From an uncultured Clostridia bacterium (lineage in GTDB: Bacteria; Bacillota; Clostridia; Oscillospirales; Acutalibacteraceae), in NCBI GenBank assembly GCA_945868935.1, contig CAMBNE010000027.1, positions 1-8,763 on the forward strand: a stretch of DNA of 8,763 bases, written 5' to 3'. Both the position numbers and the translations under genes were made by a program. Under the pieces are notes generated by a model. That model was not told the origin of the DNA, did not search any database, and worked only from the letters and a program-made list of their open reading frames with translations. Positions 1 through 6,564 of this stretch are shown here, one piece after another (position 1 is the stretch's first letter; each line of letters starts with the position of its first letter).

Positions 1-1
1 C

Positions 2-1765
2 AAAACAACGCTTGTTGACCAGCTTTTAAAGCAGAGCGGTATTTTCAGAGCAAATGAAAATGTCGAAGATAGGGTAATGGACTCAAACGACCTTGAGCGT
101 GAAAGAGGAATTACAATCCTTTCAAAGCCGACGGCTGTAATGTATAACGGAATTAAAATTAATATAGTTGACACCCCCGGACACGCAGATTTCGGCGGTG
201 AGGTTGAGCGTATTTTGCAGATGGTAGACGGCGTTGTTTTGCTTGTTGACGCATTCGAGGGCTGTATGCCGCAGACAAGATTCGTTCTTAAAAAAGCACT
301 CGGACTCGGCAAAAAGCCGCTTGTAGTGCTCAATAAAATTGACCGTCCCGGCGCACGTCCCGAGGAGGTCGTTGACGAGGTGCTTGACCTCTTTATCGAG
401 CTGGGTGCAGACGAAGACCAGCTTGAGTTCCCTGTAATTTACGCTTCTGCACGTGACGGCTATGCAGGAACTGACTATCACGAACTTGCAGAGGATATGA
501 AGCCTCTGTTTGACGCTATCATCAACGAAATCCCTGCCCCAAAGGGTGACATAAACGGCGGCCTTCAGATTCTTGTGTCGAATATTGACTCAGACAAATT
601 TGTCGGCAGAATCGGTGTCGGCAGAATCGAAAGAGGCGTTGCCAAGAACGGACAGGCGGCAGTGCTATGTCACGCTGACGGCACTACTCAGAACGTAAGA
701 ATTGCAAAGCTTTACCAGTTTGAGGGACTGAAAAGAGTTGAGTGCGAGGAAGCAAAGCTCGGTGACCTTGTCTGCATCAGCGGTGTTCAGGACATCAACA
801 TCGGTGAAACAATCTGTTCACCCGACTGCATAGAGCCTTTGCCTTTTGTTAAAATTGACGAGCCTACTGTTTCTATGAACTTTATCGTAAACAATTCTCC
901 CTTTGCAGGCAAAGAGGGTAAGTACGTTACTTCCCGTAACCTGCGTGACAGACTTTTCAAGGAGATTGAAACAAACGTAGCTCTGCGTGTTGAAGAAACC
1001 GACAGTGCCGATACCTTCAAGGTTTCAGGCAGAGGCGAGCTTCACCTTTCAATCCTTATCGAAACAATGCGCCGCCAGAATTACGAATTTCAGGTTTCAC
1101 GTCCCGAGGTAATCACAAAGACCATTGACGGCAAGCTTTACGAGCCTATCGAGTTTCTTATTATCGAAGTGCCCGATTCATATGTTGGCGCAGTAATGGA
1201 AAAGCTCGGTTCAAGAAAAGCAGAGCTTGTCAATATGGGAACACGTGACGGCGGTGTAACTCATATTGAGTTCAGAATTCCCGCAAGAGGACTTATGGGT
1301 TATCGTCCCGAGTTTCTTACCGACACAAACGGAAACGGTATTATGAATCACGTTTTTGATGGCTATGAGCCGTACAAGGGAGAAATTGTAACACGTCATC
1401 AGGGTTCTCTTATTGCCTTTGAAACAGGCGAAACAGTAACCTACGGACTCTATGCCGCACAGGAGAGAGGCAGACTCTTTATCGGTGCAGGCGTTCCTGT
1501 ATATGAGGGTATGATTGTCGGTGCAAGTCCCAAGGCAGAGGATATTACCGTTAACGTCTGCAAGAAAAAGCACATTACAAACACACGTGCATCGGGTTCG
1601 GATGATGCATTAAAGCTCACACCGCCGACCCAGATGTCACTTGAACAGTGCCTTGAATTTATCGCTGACGATGAGCTTGTTGAGGTAACTCCCGAAAGCA
1701 TCCGTATGCGCAAGCGTATTCTTTCAAAAGAACAGCGTATGAAACAGGCTTTCCGTAAGAAATAA
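2..1765 (+). CDS. typA: TypA/BipA ribosome-associated translational GTPase, 5' end missing (partial)
   Basis: The reading frame is open from base 2 to the TAA at 1763-1765 (587 residues seen). It begins inside the P-loop (KTTLVDQLL), so about 15-25 N-terminal residues lie upstream; TypA proteins are usually about 605-615 residues. Visible GTPase motifs are the switch I region with MDSNDLERERGIT, G3 DTPGHADF, G4 NKID and G5 SARDGYAG. These are followed by an EF-Tu-like domain 2, EF-G-like domains III and V, and the TypA-specific C-terminal part containing RGLMGYRPEFLTDTNG and TPPTQMSLEQCLEF. Family knowledge: TypA/BipA binds the 70S ribosome at the EF-G/LepA site and helps 50S assembly and growth under stress or cold. 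The ATG at 77 is internal (it is the Met of MDSND), not the start. The stop overlaps the next gene's ATG, implying an operon. The coding region looks intact, with no frameshift. Confidence 0.97.
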   Translation, partial: KTTLVDQLLKQSGIFRANENVEDRVMDSNDLERERGITILSKPTAVMYNGIKINIVDTPGHADFGGEVERILQMVDGVVLLVDAFEGCMPQTRFVLKKALGLGKKPLVVLNKIDRPGARPEEVVDEVLDLFIELGADEDQLEFPVIYASARDGYAGTDYHELAEDMKPLFDAIINEIPAPKGDINGGLQILVSNIDSDKFVGRIGVGRIERGVAKNGQAAVLCHADGTTQNVRIAKLYQFEGLKRVECEEAKLGDLVCISGVQDINIGETICSPDCIEPLPFVKIDEPTVSMNFIVNNSPFAGKEGKYVTSRNLRDRLFKEIETNVALRVEETDSADTFKVSGRGELHLSILIETMRRQNYEFQVSRPEVITKTIDGKLYEPIEFLIIEVPDSYVGAVMEKLGSRKAELVNMGTRDGGVTHIEFRIPARGLMGYRPEFLTDTNGNGIMNHVFDGYEPYKGEIVTRHQGSLIAFETGETVTYGLYAAQERGRLFIGAGVPVYEGMIVGASPKAEDITVNVCKKKHITNTRASGSDDALKLTPPTQMSLEQCLEFIADDELVEVTPESIRMRKRILSKEQRMKQAFRKK

Positions 1766-2652
1766 TGAGTTTTGTAATACTTGATTTGGAATGGAACGGC
1801 TCATACAGCACCGTTTTGCACCGATTTGTCAATGAAATAATTGAATTCGGTGCAGTTAAGGTTGACGATGAGTTTAATATTACAGATACTTTTTCCGTGC
1901 TTATAAAGCCGCAAATCGGCAAAAAGCTTTGCAGTAAGGTAAAAGAGCTTACTAAGATTACTAATGAGGAACTTAATGAAAAGGGTATTCCGTTTCTTGA
2001 CGCAGTAAATCGCTTTACCGAATTTTCGGGCGACAGCATTTTAATGACGTGGGGAACATCGGATATTCACGCTCTGATTGAAAATTACAGCTATTTTACA
2101 GGTGATTTTCATTTGCCTTTTCTGAAAAGATACTGCAATTTGCAGGCGTATTGCGAAGGCTGCCTTGATTTGCACAATGCTTCAAGTCAGCTTGGGCTTT
2201 CAAGCTGTGCCGAGCTGCTCGGAATTGAATTTTCGCAGGAGGAACAGCACCGTGCATTTTTTGATGCTGAATTAAGTCTTAAATGTCTTAAACAACTTTC
2301 AGACAAAAAGCCGCTTAAAGGTTTTATTCTGAATGCCGACGATAATAATTTCTACGAAAAAATGACTTTTAAAACCCGTTTCATAACCGATTTGAACAGT
2401 GATGAAATTGATAAAAGTCAGATGAAATTTAAATGTGACTGCTGCGGAAAACAGGCAAGAAGAATGACAAAGTGGAAAAGCCACAACAAGAGCTTTTCTG
2501 CCGAGTTTTTCTGCAAACGCTGCAACCGCAGATTCATAGGCAGAATCTCATTTAAAAAGAAATTTGATGAAGTTATTATCAAAAAGAGAATAGTTGAAAA
2601 GCGTGAAAAGCAAAAAGAAAACGACGGCAAATCTGCCGTCGGGAGCGTATAG
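1765..2652 (+). CDS. DEDDh 3'-5' exonuclease (ERI-1/KapD-like) with C-terminal zinc-ribbon-like module
   Basis: A 295-residue protein. Exo motif I is DLEWN (D7, E9), motif II supplies D100 (TSDIHAL), and motif III is HRAFFD (H162, D167), so the complete DEDDh catalytic set for two-metal-ion 3'-5' exonuclease chemistry is present in residues 1 to about 180. The start resembles clostridial ERI-1/KapD-like exonucleases rather than the DnaQ epsilon subunit; that subfamily call is inference. Residues 224-253 hold C-x2-C ... C-x2-C (C224, C227, C250, C253, plus C226), which suggests a zinc ribbon, and the last 40 residues are Lys/Arg/Glu-rich, as expected of a nucleic-acid-binding tail. The substrate (RNA or DNA) cannot be told from sequence. 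The ATG shares its A with the TAA of typA (TAATG) and has no clear Shine-Dalgarno, so translation is probably coupled to typA. The last codons lie inside a hairpin that reads as a terminator on the other strand. Confidence 0.88.
   Translation: MSFVILDLEWNGSYSTVLHRFVNEIIEFGAVKVDDEFNITDTFSVLIKPQIGKKLCSKVKELTKITNEELNEKGIPFLDAVNRFTEFSGDSILMTWGTSDIHALIENYSYFTGDFHLPFLKRYCNLQAYCEGCLDLHNASSQLGLSSCAELLGIEFSQEEQHRAFFDAELSLKCLKQLSDKKPLKGFILNADDNNFYEKMTFKTRFITDLNSDEIDKSQMKFKCDCCGKQARRMTKWKSHNKSFSAEFFCKRCNRRFIGRISFKKKFDEVIIKKRIVEKREKQKENDGKSAVGSV
2611..2641 (-). terminator. Minus-strand intrinsic terminator inside the 3' end of the exonuclease gene
   Basis: The arms CGACGGCA (2622-2629) and TGCCGTCG (2634-2641) form a perfect 8-bp GC-rich stem with a 4-base loop. 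Read on the minus strand the stem is followed at once by TTTTCTTTTT (2612-2621). On the plus strand there is no T-tract after it. It would act as a second, back-up terminator for leftward transcription from the peptidase gene, about 75 bases past that gene's stop, while the same bases encode the exonuclease C-terminus. Confidence 0.6.
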
Positions 2653-2665
2653 TTAGCGTATAGAT

Positions 2666-2702
2666 AAAACTCCTGCAACAATTAGTTGTTGCAGGAGTTT
2701 TT
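2666..2702. terminator. Bidirectional intrinsic terminator between convergent exonuclease and peptidase genes
   Basis: A perfect 16-bp stem pairs 2666-2681 with 2686-2701 around a TTAG loop (2682-2685). The core is CTCCTGCAACAA paired with TTGTTGCAGGAG, flanked by an A-run on the left and a T-run on the right, so a U-tract follows the hairpin in both directions. It starts 14 bases after the exonuclease stop and ends about 15 bases before the peptidase stop, and should end both transcripts. Confidence 0.92.
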
Positions 2703-2716
2703 GTGTGTTTTACTGT

Positions 2717-4540
2717 TTATAGAATACCGGCTACAATTCTCTGAATTGTAGTAGCGTCTCCGATGTCAATTTTTCCGCTTTTGTTTATATCTGCAACTGC
2801 AATCTGTTCATCAGTGAATTTTACAAATTCAGCACAGTATTTCTGAATTAAAGTTGAGTCTGCAACAGACAGTATACCGTCGCCGTTTACATCACCGTAA
2901 AGAGGCTCATTAATATCATTTGTATATGCCTTAACCGTTGCATTGCCTATTTTACAGCCGAGAATTGATAACGAAGAATCAATTTTCTGCCATTTGCCTT
3001 TTTCATAATACGACGACTGATTATCATTTACTTCAATGCTTGTATAGTATCCGTATTGAGTTTCGCAGGCGAGAATAGAATAGTCCTGTCCGCCGCTTGT
3101 AAAGCATATATTAATTACTACAGCGTATTTTTCACCTTCGGATAGTTCAACGGGAGCAGAAAGCGGTATTGTAAAGTAACCTTTGTTTGCAAACGCTTTG
3201 CTGCCTTTAGCGACGAGCGTTCCGAGCGTTGGGTTAACGTCTGACGTAAGATTTTTATATACTTCATAGTTTACTGTGCAGTTATTATAGAATGACGTTA
3301 CCGAAATAGCTTCAAGCTTTTCGTTGCCTCTTGCTGTAAAGAAGTTAGCCGATTTATATGTGTCTTTACCGTAATCATAAATCTGTGCGTCACCAAAGCC
3401 GATTCCGTCATACTGATATATATTCTTGTACTCGTGATTTGTTGTACCGTCGGATTTATATTCAGCGTTTTCTGCTTCAAAAACAACAGGTTCATTAAAA
3501 CTCAAATCATAATATGAAAGGTAAAAATATCCGTTGTTGCCCCAATTGCTGCCCCAGCTGTTTTTTACAATCCACGCACCGTCATTAGGCGGAGCTGTTG
3601 CAAAGTTGTTTTTAGAAAAGCTGTCATCCCAGCCGACAACTGTAATGCCATGATTAGGAGTGTTATAATTGTCCTCGCCCGAAAGCTTTGCATTAAAGTA
3701 ATAGCTTTTATATGTATTGTTCCAGTATTTATCGTTTGAAGTATTACCGGTCATTGAATCGGAACAGTAATACGAAGCGGCAACAGCACCTTTTGTATAT
3801 ATGTTTTCTTTAATTTCCTTTATGCTTGCGGCTACAGTGTTGCTGTCAAGAAGCTCCTGATACGTAACGTTACCGTAAGCATCAGTTGTAAATGATACAG
3901 TTTCAGGCAGGAAAGTGGTATTTTTTAGATAAATATCAGACGCATATCTGAGTGAACTGTCAAGCTCTGTCCCTGATGAAAATTCATAGGGCGCTTTGCT
4001 TTCATCAGCCGCACCGTATCTTCTCATAAGTGTAGAAGAAGCCATATACATTGAACCGCCCAGCAAAAACGGAGAATATCCTGCTGATGAATATGTGTCA
4101 TTGCCTGCATACAGGCTTTTGTCCTCGCTGTTGTCGGCACCGTTGTAGTTAAACCATATTAAATGCTTTTCTGATAAATCAACAGAAGAGTCTGCATTTC
4201 CTGACTTTACCAGCGATGATTCAAGAGAAGATATTGCAGAAAATGCCCAGCACGTTCCGTACGGATTCTGATTTTTTACCTTTGTAACAAGGTCATTATC
4301 TGCAAGATTGTATTTTGAGGGAAGAGATATAGCTTTAAGTAAATTATTATCAGCTTTAAGCTTATCAGACTTAACATTTTCGTTTTCATTGATATACTGA
4401 AAACCGTTTTTATTTGTTTTAAGCTCAAAAAGAATTTCAGGGCTGTTTGTTTCTGCTGCAAAAGCGGCAGCAGATGCAGGTAATGCAATAAATGCACTTA
4501 AAAGAGTGCAAAGCGTTGCTTTTAAAAATCTATTTTTCAT
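2717..4540 (-). CDS. Secreted papain-family (C1) cysteine peptidase with lectin-like domain and C-terminal type I dockerin
   Basis: With the ATG at 4540 the protein has 607 residues. A TTG seven codons upstream is also in frame, but it sits before the Shine-Dalgarno (AGGAGA at 4553-4548, 7 bases from the ATG), so I prefer the ATG. Residues 1-30 form a Sec signal peptide (MKNRFLK, hydrophobic core, cleavage near ASA or AFA). A short prosegment (about 30-75) lacks an obvious ERFNIN motif. The peptidase spans about 75-350, with oxyanion Gln91, Cys97 in GTCWAFS, His297 in NHGITVVGW and Asn327 in KNSWGSNWG, so the catalytic set is complete. The cysteine usually just before the active site (papain CGSCW) is Tyr here. 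Residues about 370-540 resemble the beta-rich lectin-like domain common in bacterial C1 peptidases. Residues 547-607 are a dockerin: Ca-binding loops start at D550 (D-x-N-x-D...D561) and D584 (D-x-N-x-S...D595). Family knowledge: dockerins plug enzymes into cohesins of a scaffold outside the cell. It is probably a single-gene transcript. The substrate is unknown. Confidence 0.93.
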   Translation of the reverse strand: MKNRFLKATLCTLLSAFIALPASAAAFAAETNSPEILFELKTNKNGFQYINENENVKSDKLKADNNLLKAISLPSKYNLADNDLVTKVKNQNPYGTCWAFSAISSLESSLVKSGNADSSVDLSEKHLIWFNYNGADNSEDKSLYAGNDTYSSAGYSPFLLGGSMYMASSTLMRRYGAADESKAPYEFSSGTELDSSLRYASDIYLKNTTFLPETVSFTTDAYGNVTYQELLDSNTVAASIKEIKENIYTKGAVAASYYCSDSMTGNTSNDKYWNNTYKSYYFNAKLSGEDNYNTPNHGITVVGWDDSFSKNNFATAPPNDGAWIVKNSWGSNWGNNGYFYLSYYDLSFNEPVVFEAENAEYKSDGTTNHEYKNIYQYDGIGFGDAQIYDYGKDTYKSANFFTARGNEKLEAISVTSFYNNCTVNYEVYKNLTSDVNPTLGTLVAKGSKAFANKGYFTIPLSAPVELSEGEKYAVVINICFTSGGQDYSILACETQYGYYTSIEVNDNQSSYYEKGKWQKIDSSLSILGCKIGNATVKAYTNDINEPLYGDVNGDGILSVADSTLIQKYCAEFVKFTDEQIAVADINKSGKIDIGDATTIQRIVAGIL

Positions 4541-4547
4541 AAATATA

Positions 4548-4553
4548 TCTCCT
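4548..4553 (-). promoter_or_regulatory. Ribosome binding site deciding the peptidase start
   Basis: On the minus strand AGGAGA lies 7 bases before the ATG at 4540-4538. The alternative in-frame TTG at 4561 lies upstream of this site and has only a T-run ahead of it, so the ATG, which also gives a standard signal peptide, is the better start. Confidence 0.85.
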
Positions 4554-4583
4554 ATCAACAAAAAAATTAATTGACTTTTAATA

Positions 4584-4612
4584 ATTATATCATATATTAC
4601 CGTAAATTACAA
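4584..4612 (-). promoter_or_regulatory. Sigma-A-type promoter for the dockerin peptidase
   Basis: On the minus strand TTGTAA (4612-4607) and a perfect TATAAT (4589-4584) are separated by 17 bases. The -10 is preceded by TGA, giving an extended -10 element. The predicted start of transcription is near 4577, leaving a leader of about 37 bases before the ATG. This is the clearest promoter in the divergent region. Confidence 0.72.
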
Positions 4613-4630
4613 CGTAATCTGTAAAAATTT

Positions 4631-4719
4631 TTGCTTGTTATTCACAAAATGGTATATATTATTTCATATTTATTTCAAAGCGAGTTCATATAGTTTTCAC
4701 TTTGCCCGATTATTATAAT
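4631..4719 (+). promoter_or_regulatory. Candidate promoter region for htrA
   Basis: Two weak candidates exist on the plus strand. One is TTGCTT (4631-4636) with TATATA/TATATT (4653-4660) at 16-18 base spacing. The other is a perfect TATAAT at 4714-4719 with only a poor -35 (TAGTTT at 4691). A third, TTGACT (4571) with TATATT (4593) at 16 bases, lies further up and overlaps the peptidase promoter. I see no CIRCE or CtsR heat-shock operator. A/T richness makes chance matches likely. Confidence 0.35.
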
Positions 4720-4787
4720 TACAACATAAAAAAACAACAGCAAAAGCTGATTAACAGGAGGCAAATATTATGTCTGATTATTATAAT
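4708..4787 (+). repeat. 12-bp direct repeat flanking and entering the htrA start
   Basis: GATTATTATAAT occurs at 4708-4719 and again at 4776-4787, 68 bases apart. Similarity extends imperfectly on both sides (4702 to about 4727 against 4770 to about 4795). Translated from TTG 4702 the upstream copy would give MPDYYNYN, against MSDYYNDN at the real HtrA start. It is in a different frame and has no ribosome binding site, so it is not a gene. Confidence 0.7.
4756..4761 (+). promoter_or_regulatory. Ribosome binding site of htrA
   Basis: A perfect AGGAGG lies 8 bases before the ATG at 4770-4772, fixing the start of htrA. A small CAGC/GCTG hairpin with an AAAA loop (4738-4749) sits just upstream. 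Confidence 0.9.
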
Positions 4788-6470
4788 GATAACAATGATT
4801 TTAACAGCGTCAATAACACGCCGGAAAATCAGAACACAAACAGTAACGATGTCTACAGCAGCTCCGACAGAACTTCTACTGACTCAAAAGCAAACGAAAG
4901 CTCTTATGAATGGAATTCAAACAGCTCTCAGACTAACTCAAACGGAGAATACCATTACTCCTATATAAACGGAAACAACGAAAACGCTTCTCATAATCCC
5001 AATAATTATGAAAGTGCTTATTCAACCACAAATTCTTCCAACACAACGTCAGATAGCCCTGATTCGAAAAGCACATATTCTTCTGCTTCATATTCAAATA
5101 CAGGCTATAACGGTTATTCTTCGGGCTACGGTACAAACACCTCATACGGTACTCAGAACGGATATAATTCTCAGAGTCCGTACGGCACTTATTCAAATAC
5201 CGTCGGTCAGAATACTTCTCCCTACGGACATACGCAGAATTCACACAAGGTCAAGGCTAAAAAACAGAAGGTCAAAAAACCTAAAAAGCCTGCTTCAAGA
5301 GGCTTTGTGGCAGCAATGCTTGTGATTTCAATTCTCTGTTCCGCAGCACTCGGCTTTGGCGGCGGATATCTTGCCAACAATATGAACAAGTCAGACTCCG
5401 GAAGTATAAATATCAATAAGGTAGCAGCAAGCAACACTTCAAGCTCCGGAAATACAACCACAAACACAACTTCGGATATCGTAAAGAAAACGGCTGACAG
5501 CGTAGTTGAAATTGCAACCGAGGGTGTTAAGACGGGCAGCTTTGCACAGCAATATGTTGTTCAGGGAGCAGGCTCAGGCGTAATTATTTCCGAGGACGGA
5601 TATATTATCACCAATCACCACGTAATTGAGGACGCAAACAGCGTAACAGTTACGCTTCGTGACGGAACTACAAGCTATACAGCCGCAGTAATCGGAAGCG
5701 ATTCCGAAAACGATATAGCACTTCTGAAGGTAGATGCAAAAGGGCTTACACCTGCAACCTTTGGCGACAGCTCAAACCTTGCAGTGGGCGATTATGTAGT
5801 AGCAATCGGTAATCCGCTCGGTGAGCTTGGCGGCACAGTAACCGACGGTATTATCAGCGCACTCGCAAGAGATGTTACAATTGAAGGCGAGAATATGACC
5901 TTGCTTCAGACCAACGCTCAGATAAGCCCCGGTAACTCAGGCGGCGGACTCTTTAATGCAAACGGCGAGCTTGTAGGCATTGTCAACGCAAAGGACAGCG
6001 CAACCGAGGTAGAGGGTATTGCATTTGCAATCCCGATTAACAATGTGCTTGATATTATAGATGACCTCAAATCCTATGGCTACGTAACAGGAAAAATTGA
6101 CCTCGGTATGCAGCTTACCGATATTACTTCTAAGGACACAGCGTTCTACTACGGCGTAAATCAGACAGGTTGCTATGTGCTGTCGGTAACACGCGGCTCA
6201 AATGCTGAGGAAGCAGGTTTCCACACAGGCGACCTAATCACAAAGGTTAACGGAACAAGCGTAAGCACATCGTCAGATGTTGAAAAGGCGCTTGAAAATT
6301 CAAAAGTAGGCGATAATGTCAAGTTTACTATTTACCGCAACGGCACAACAGCAGACTTAACGCTTACGCTTGCAGAGTACGTTCCCAGCGGAAATGCTCA
6401 GAAACAGTCATCAACAACACCCGCTAATGACAGCTCTGATGACATTTGGTCACAGATGTTTGGCTGGTAA
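4770..6470 (+). CDS. htrA: HtrA/DegP-type membrane-anchored serine protease (S1C) with PDZ domain
   Basis: A 566-residue protein. Residues 1-158 are low-complexity, dominated by Asn, Ser, Tyr, Thr and Gly. Residues 160-174 are Lys-rich, followed by one membrane helix (about 178-202, FVAAMLVISILCSAALGFGG), so the head is predicted cytoplasmic and the rest outside. A Ser/Thr/Asn linker leads to the protease domain (about 240-435), with the catalytic triad His284 (TNHHVI), Asp315 (ENDIALL) and Ser390 (GNSGGG). A single PDZ domain (about 445-537) carries the usual GDLI..VNG features, and a Ser-rich tail ends in an aromatic IWSQMFGW. Family knowledge: such HtrA proteins degrade or refold misfolded secreted proteins at the cell surface and often answer envelope or heat stress. 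Paralogues (HtrA, HtrB, YyxA) cannot be told apart here. It is transcribed alone, divergent from the dockerin peptidase, and ended by the terminator at 6503-6533. Confidence 0.95.
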   Translation: MSDYYNDNNDFNSVNNTPENQNTNSNDVYSSSDRTSTDSKANESSYEWNSNSSQTNSNGEYHYSYINGNNENASHNPNNYESAYSTTNSSNTTSDSPDSKSTYSSASYSNTGYNGYSSGYGTNTSYGTQNGYNSQSPYGTYSNTVGQNTSPYGHTQNSHKVKAKKQKVKKPKKPASRGFVAAMLVISILCSAALGFGGGYLANNMNKSDSGSININKVAASNTSSSGNTTTNTTSDIVKKTADSVVEIATEGVKTGSFAQQYVVQGAGSGVIISEDGYIITNHHVIEDANSVTVTLRDGTTSYTAAVIGSDSENDIALLKVDAKGLTPATFGDSSNLAVGDYVVAIGNPLGELGGTVTDGIISALARDVTIEGENMTLLQTNAQISPGNSGGGLFNANGELVGIVNAKDSATEVEGIAFAIPINNVLDIIDDLKSYGYVTGKIDLGMQLTDITSKDTAFYYGVNQTGCYVLSVTRGSNAEEAGFHTGDLITKVNGTSVSTSSDVEKALENSKVGDNVKFTIYRNGTTADLTLTLAEYVPSGNAQKQSSTTPANDSSDDIWSQMFGW

Positions 6471-6502
6471 TGTTGTTTTTCATAAAATACCTCTCCAAAA
6501 AG

Positions 6503-6533
6503 AAAAAGCTCCCGATTTTGTCGGGAGTTTTTT
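6503..6533. terminator. Bidirectional intrinsic terminator between htrA and murC
   Basis: The arms 6503-6515 and 6521-6533 form a 13-bp stem (core CTCCCGA/TCGGGAG, one G-T wobble, A-T outer pairs) with loop TTTTG. A T-run follows on the plus strand, and on the minus strand the complement gives CTTTTTCTTTTT. It lies 32 bases after the htrA stop and 31 bases beyond the murC stop, so it can serve both converging genes. Confidence 0.9.
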
Positions 6534-6564
6534 CTGTATCAAAAATTGTTAATTGATAATTAAT

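Noticed and set aside
1211..1573. Antisense frame inside typA (similar ones at 122-481, 787-1020, 1450-1713 and 1659-2039)
   Set aside because: These are shadows of conserved coding sequence, with no recognisable domain, ribosome binding site or promoter.
77..1765. typA starting at the ATG at base 77
   Set aside because: The frame is open upstream to base 2 and encodes the conserved P-loop end and following residues of TypA, so this ATG is internal.
4541..4561. TTG start of the peptidase at 4561
   Set aside because: The ribosome binding site lies between this TTG and the ATG at 4540, and the ATG gives a standard signal peptide.
4702..4968. Plus-strand frame of 88 codons overlapping the htrA start
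   Set aside because: It has a TTG start with no ribosome binding site, overlaps the well-supported htrA in another frame, and its Thr/Gln/Ile-rich product reflects frame-shifted Asn/Ser codons.
6549..6563. TTAATT-GAT-AATTAA inverted repeat near the murC stop
   Set aside because: It is A/T-only and too weak to be a terminator or a convincing operator; such sequences are common by chance in A/T-rich gaps.
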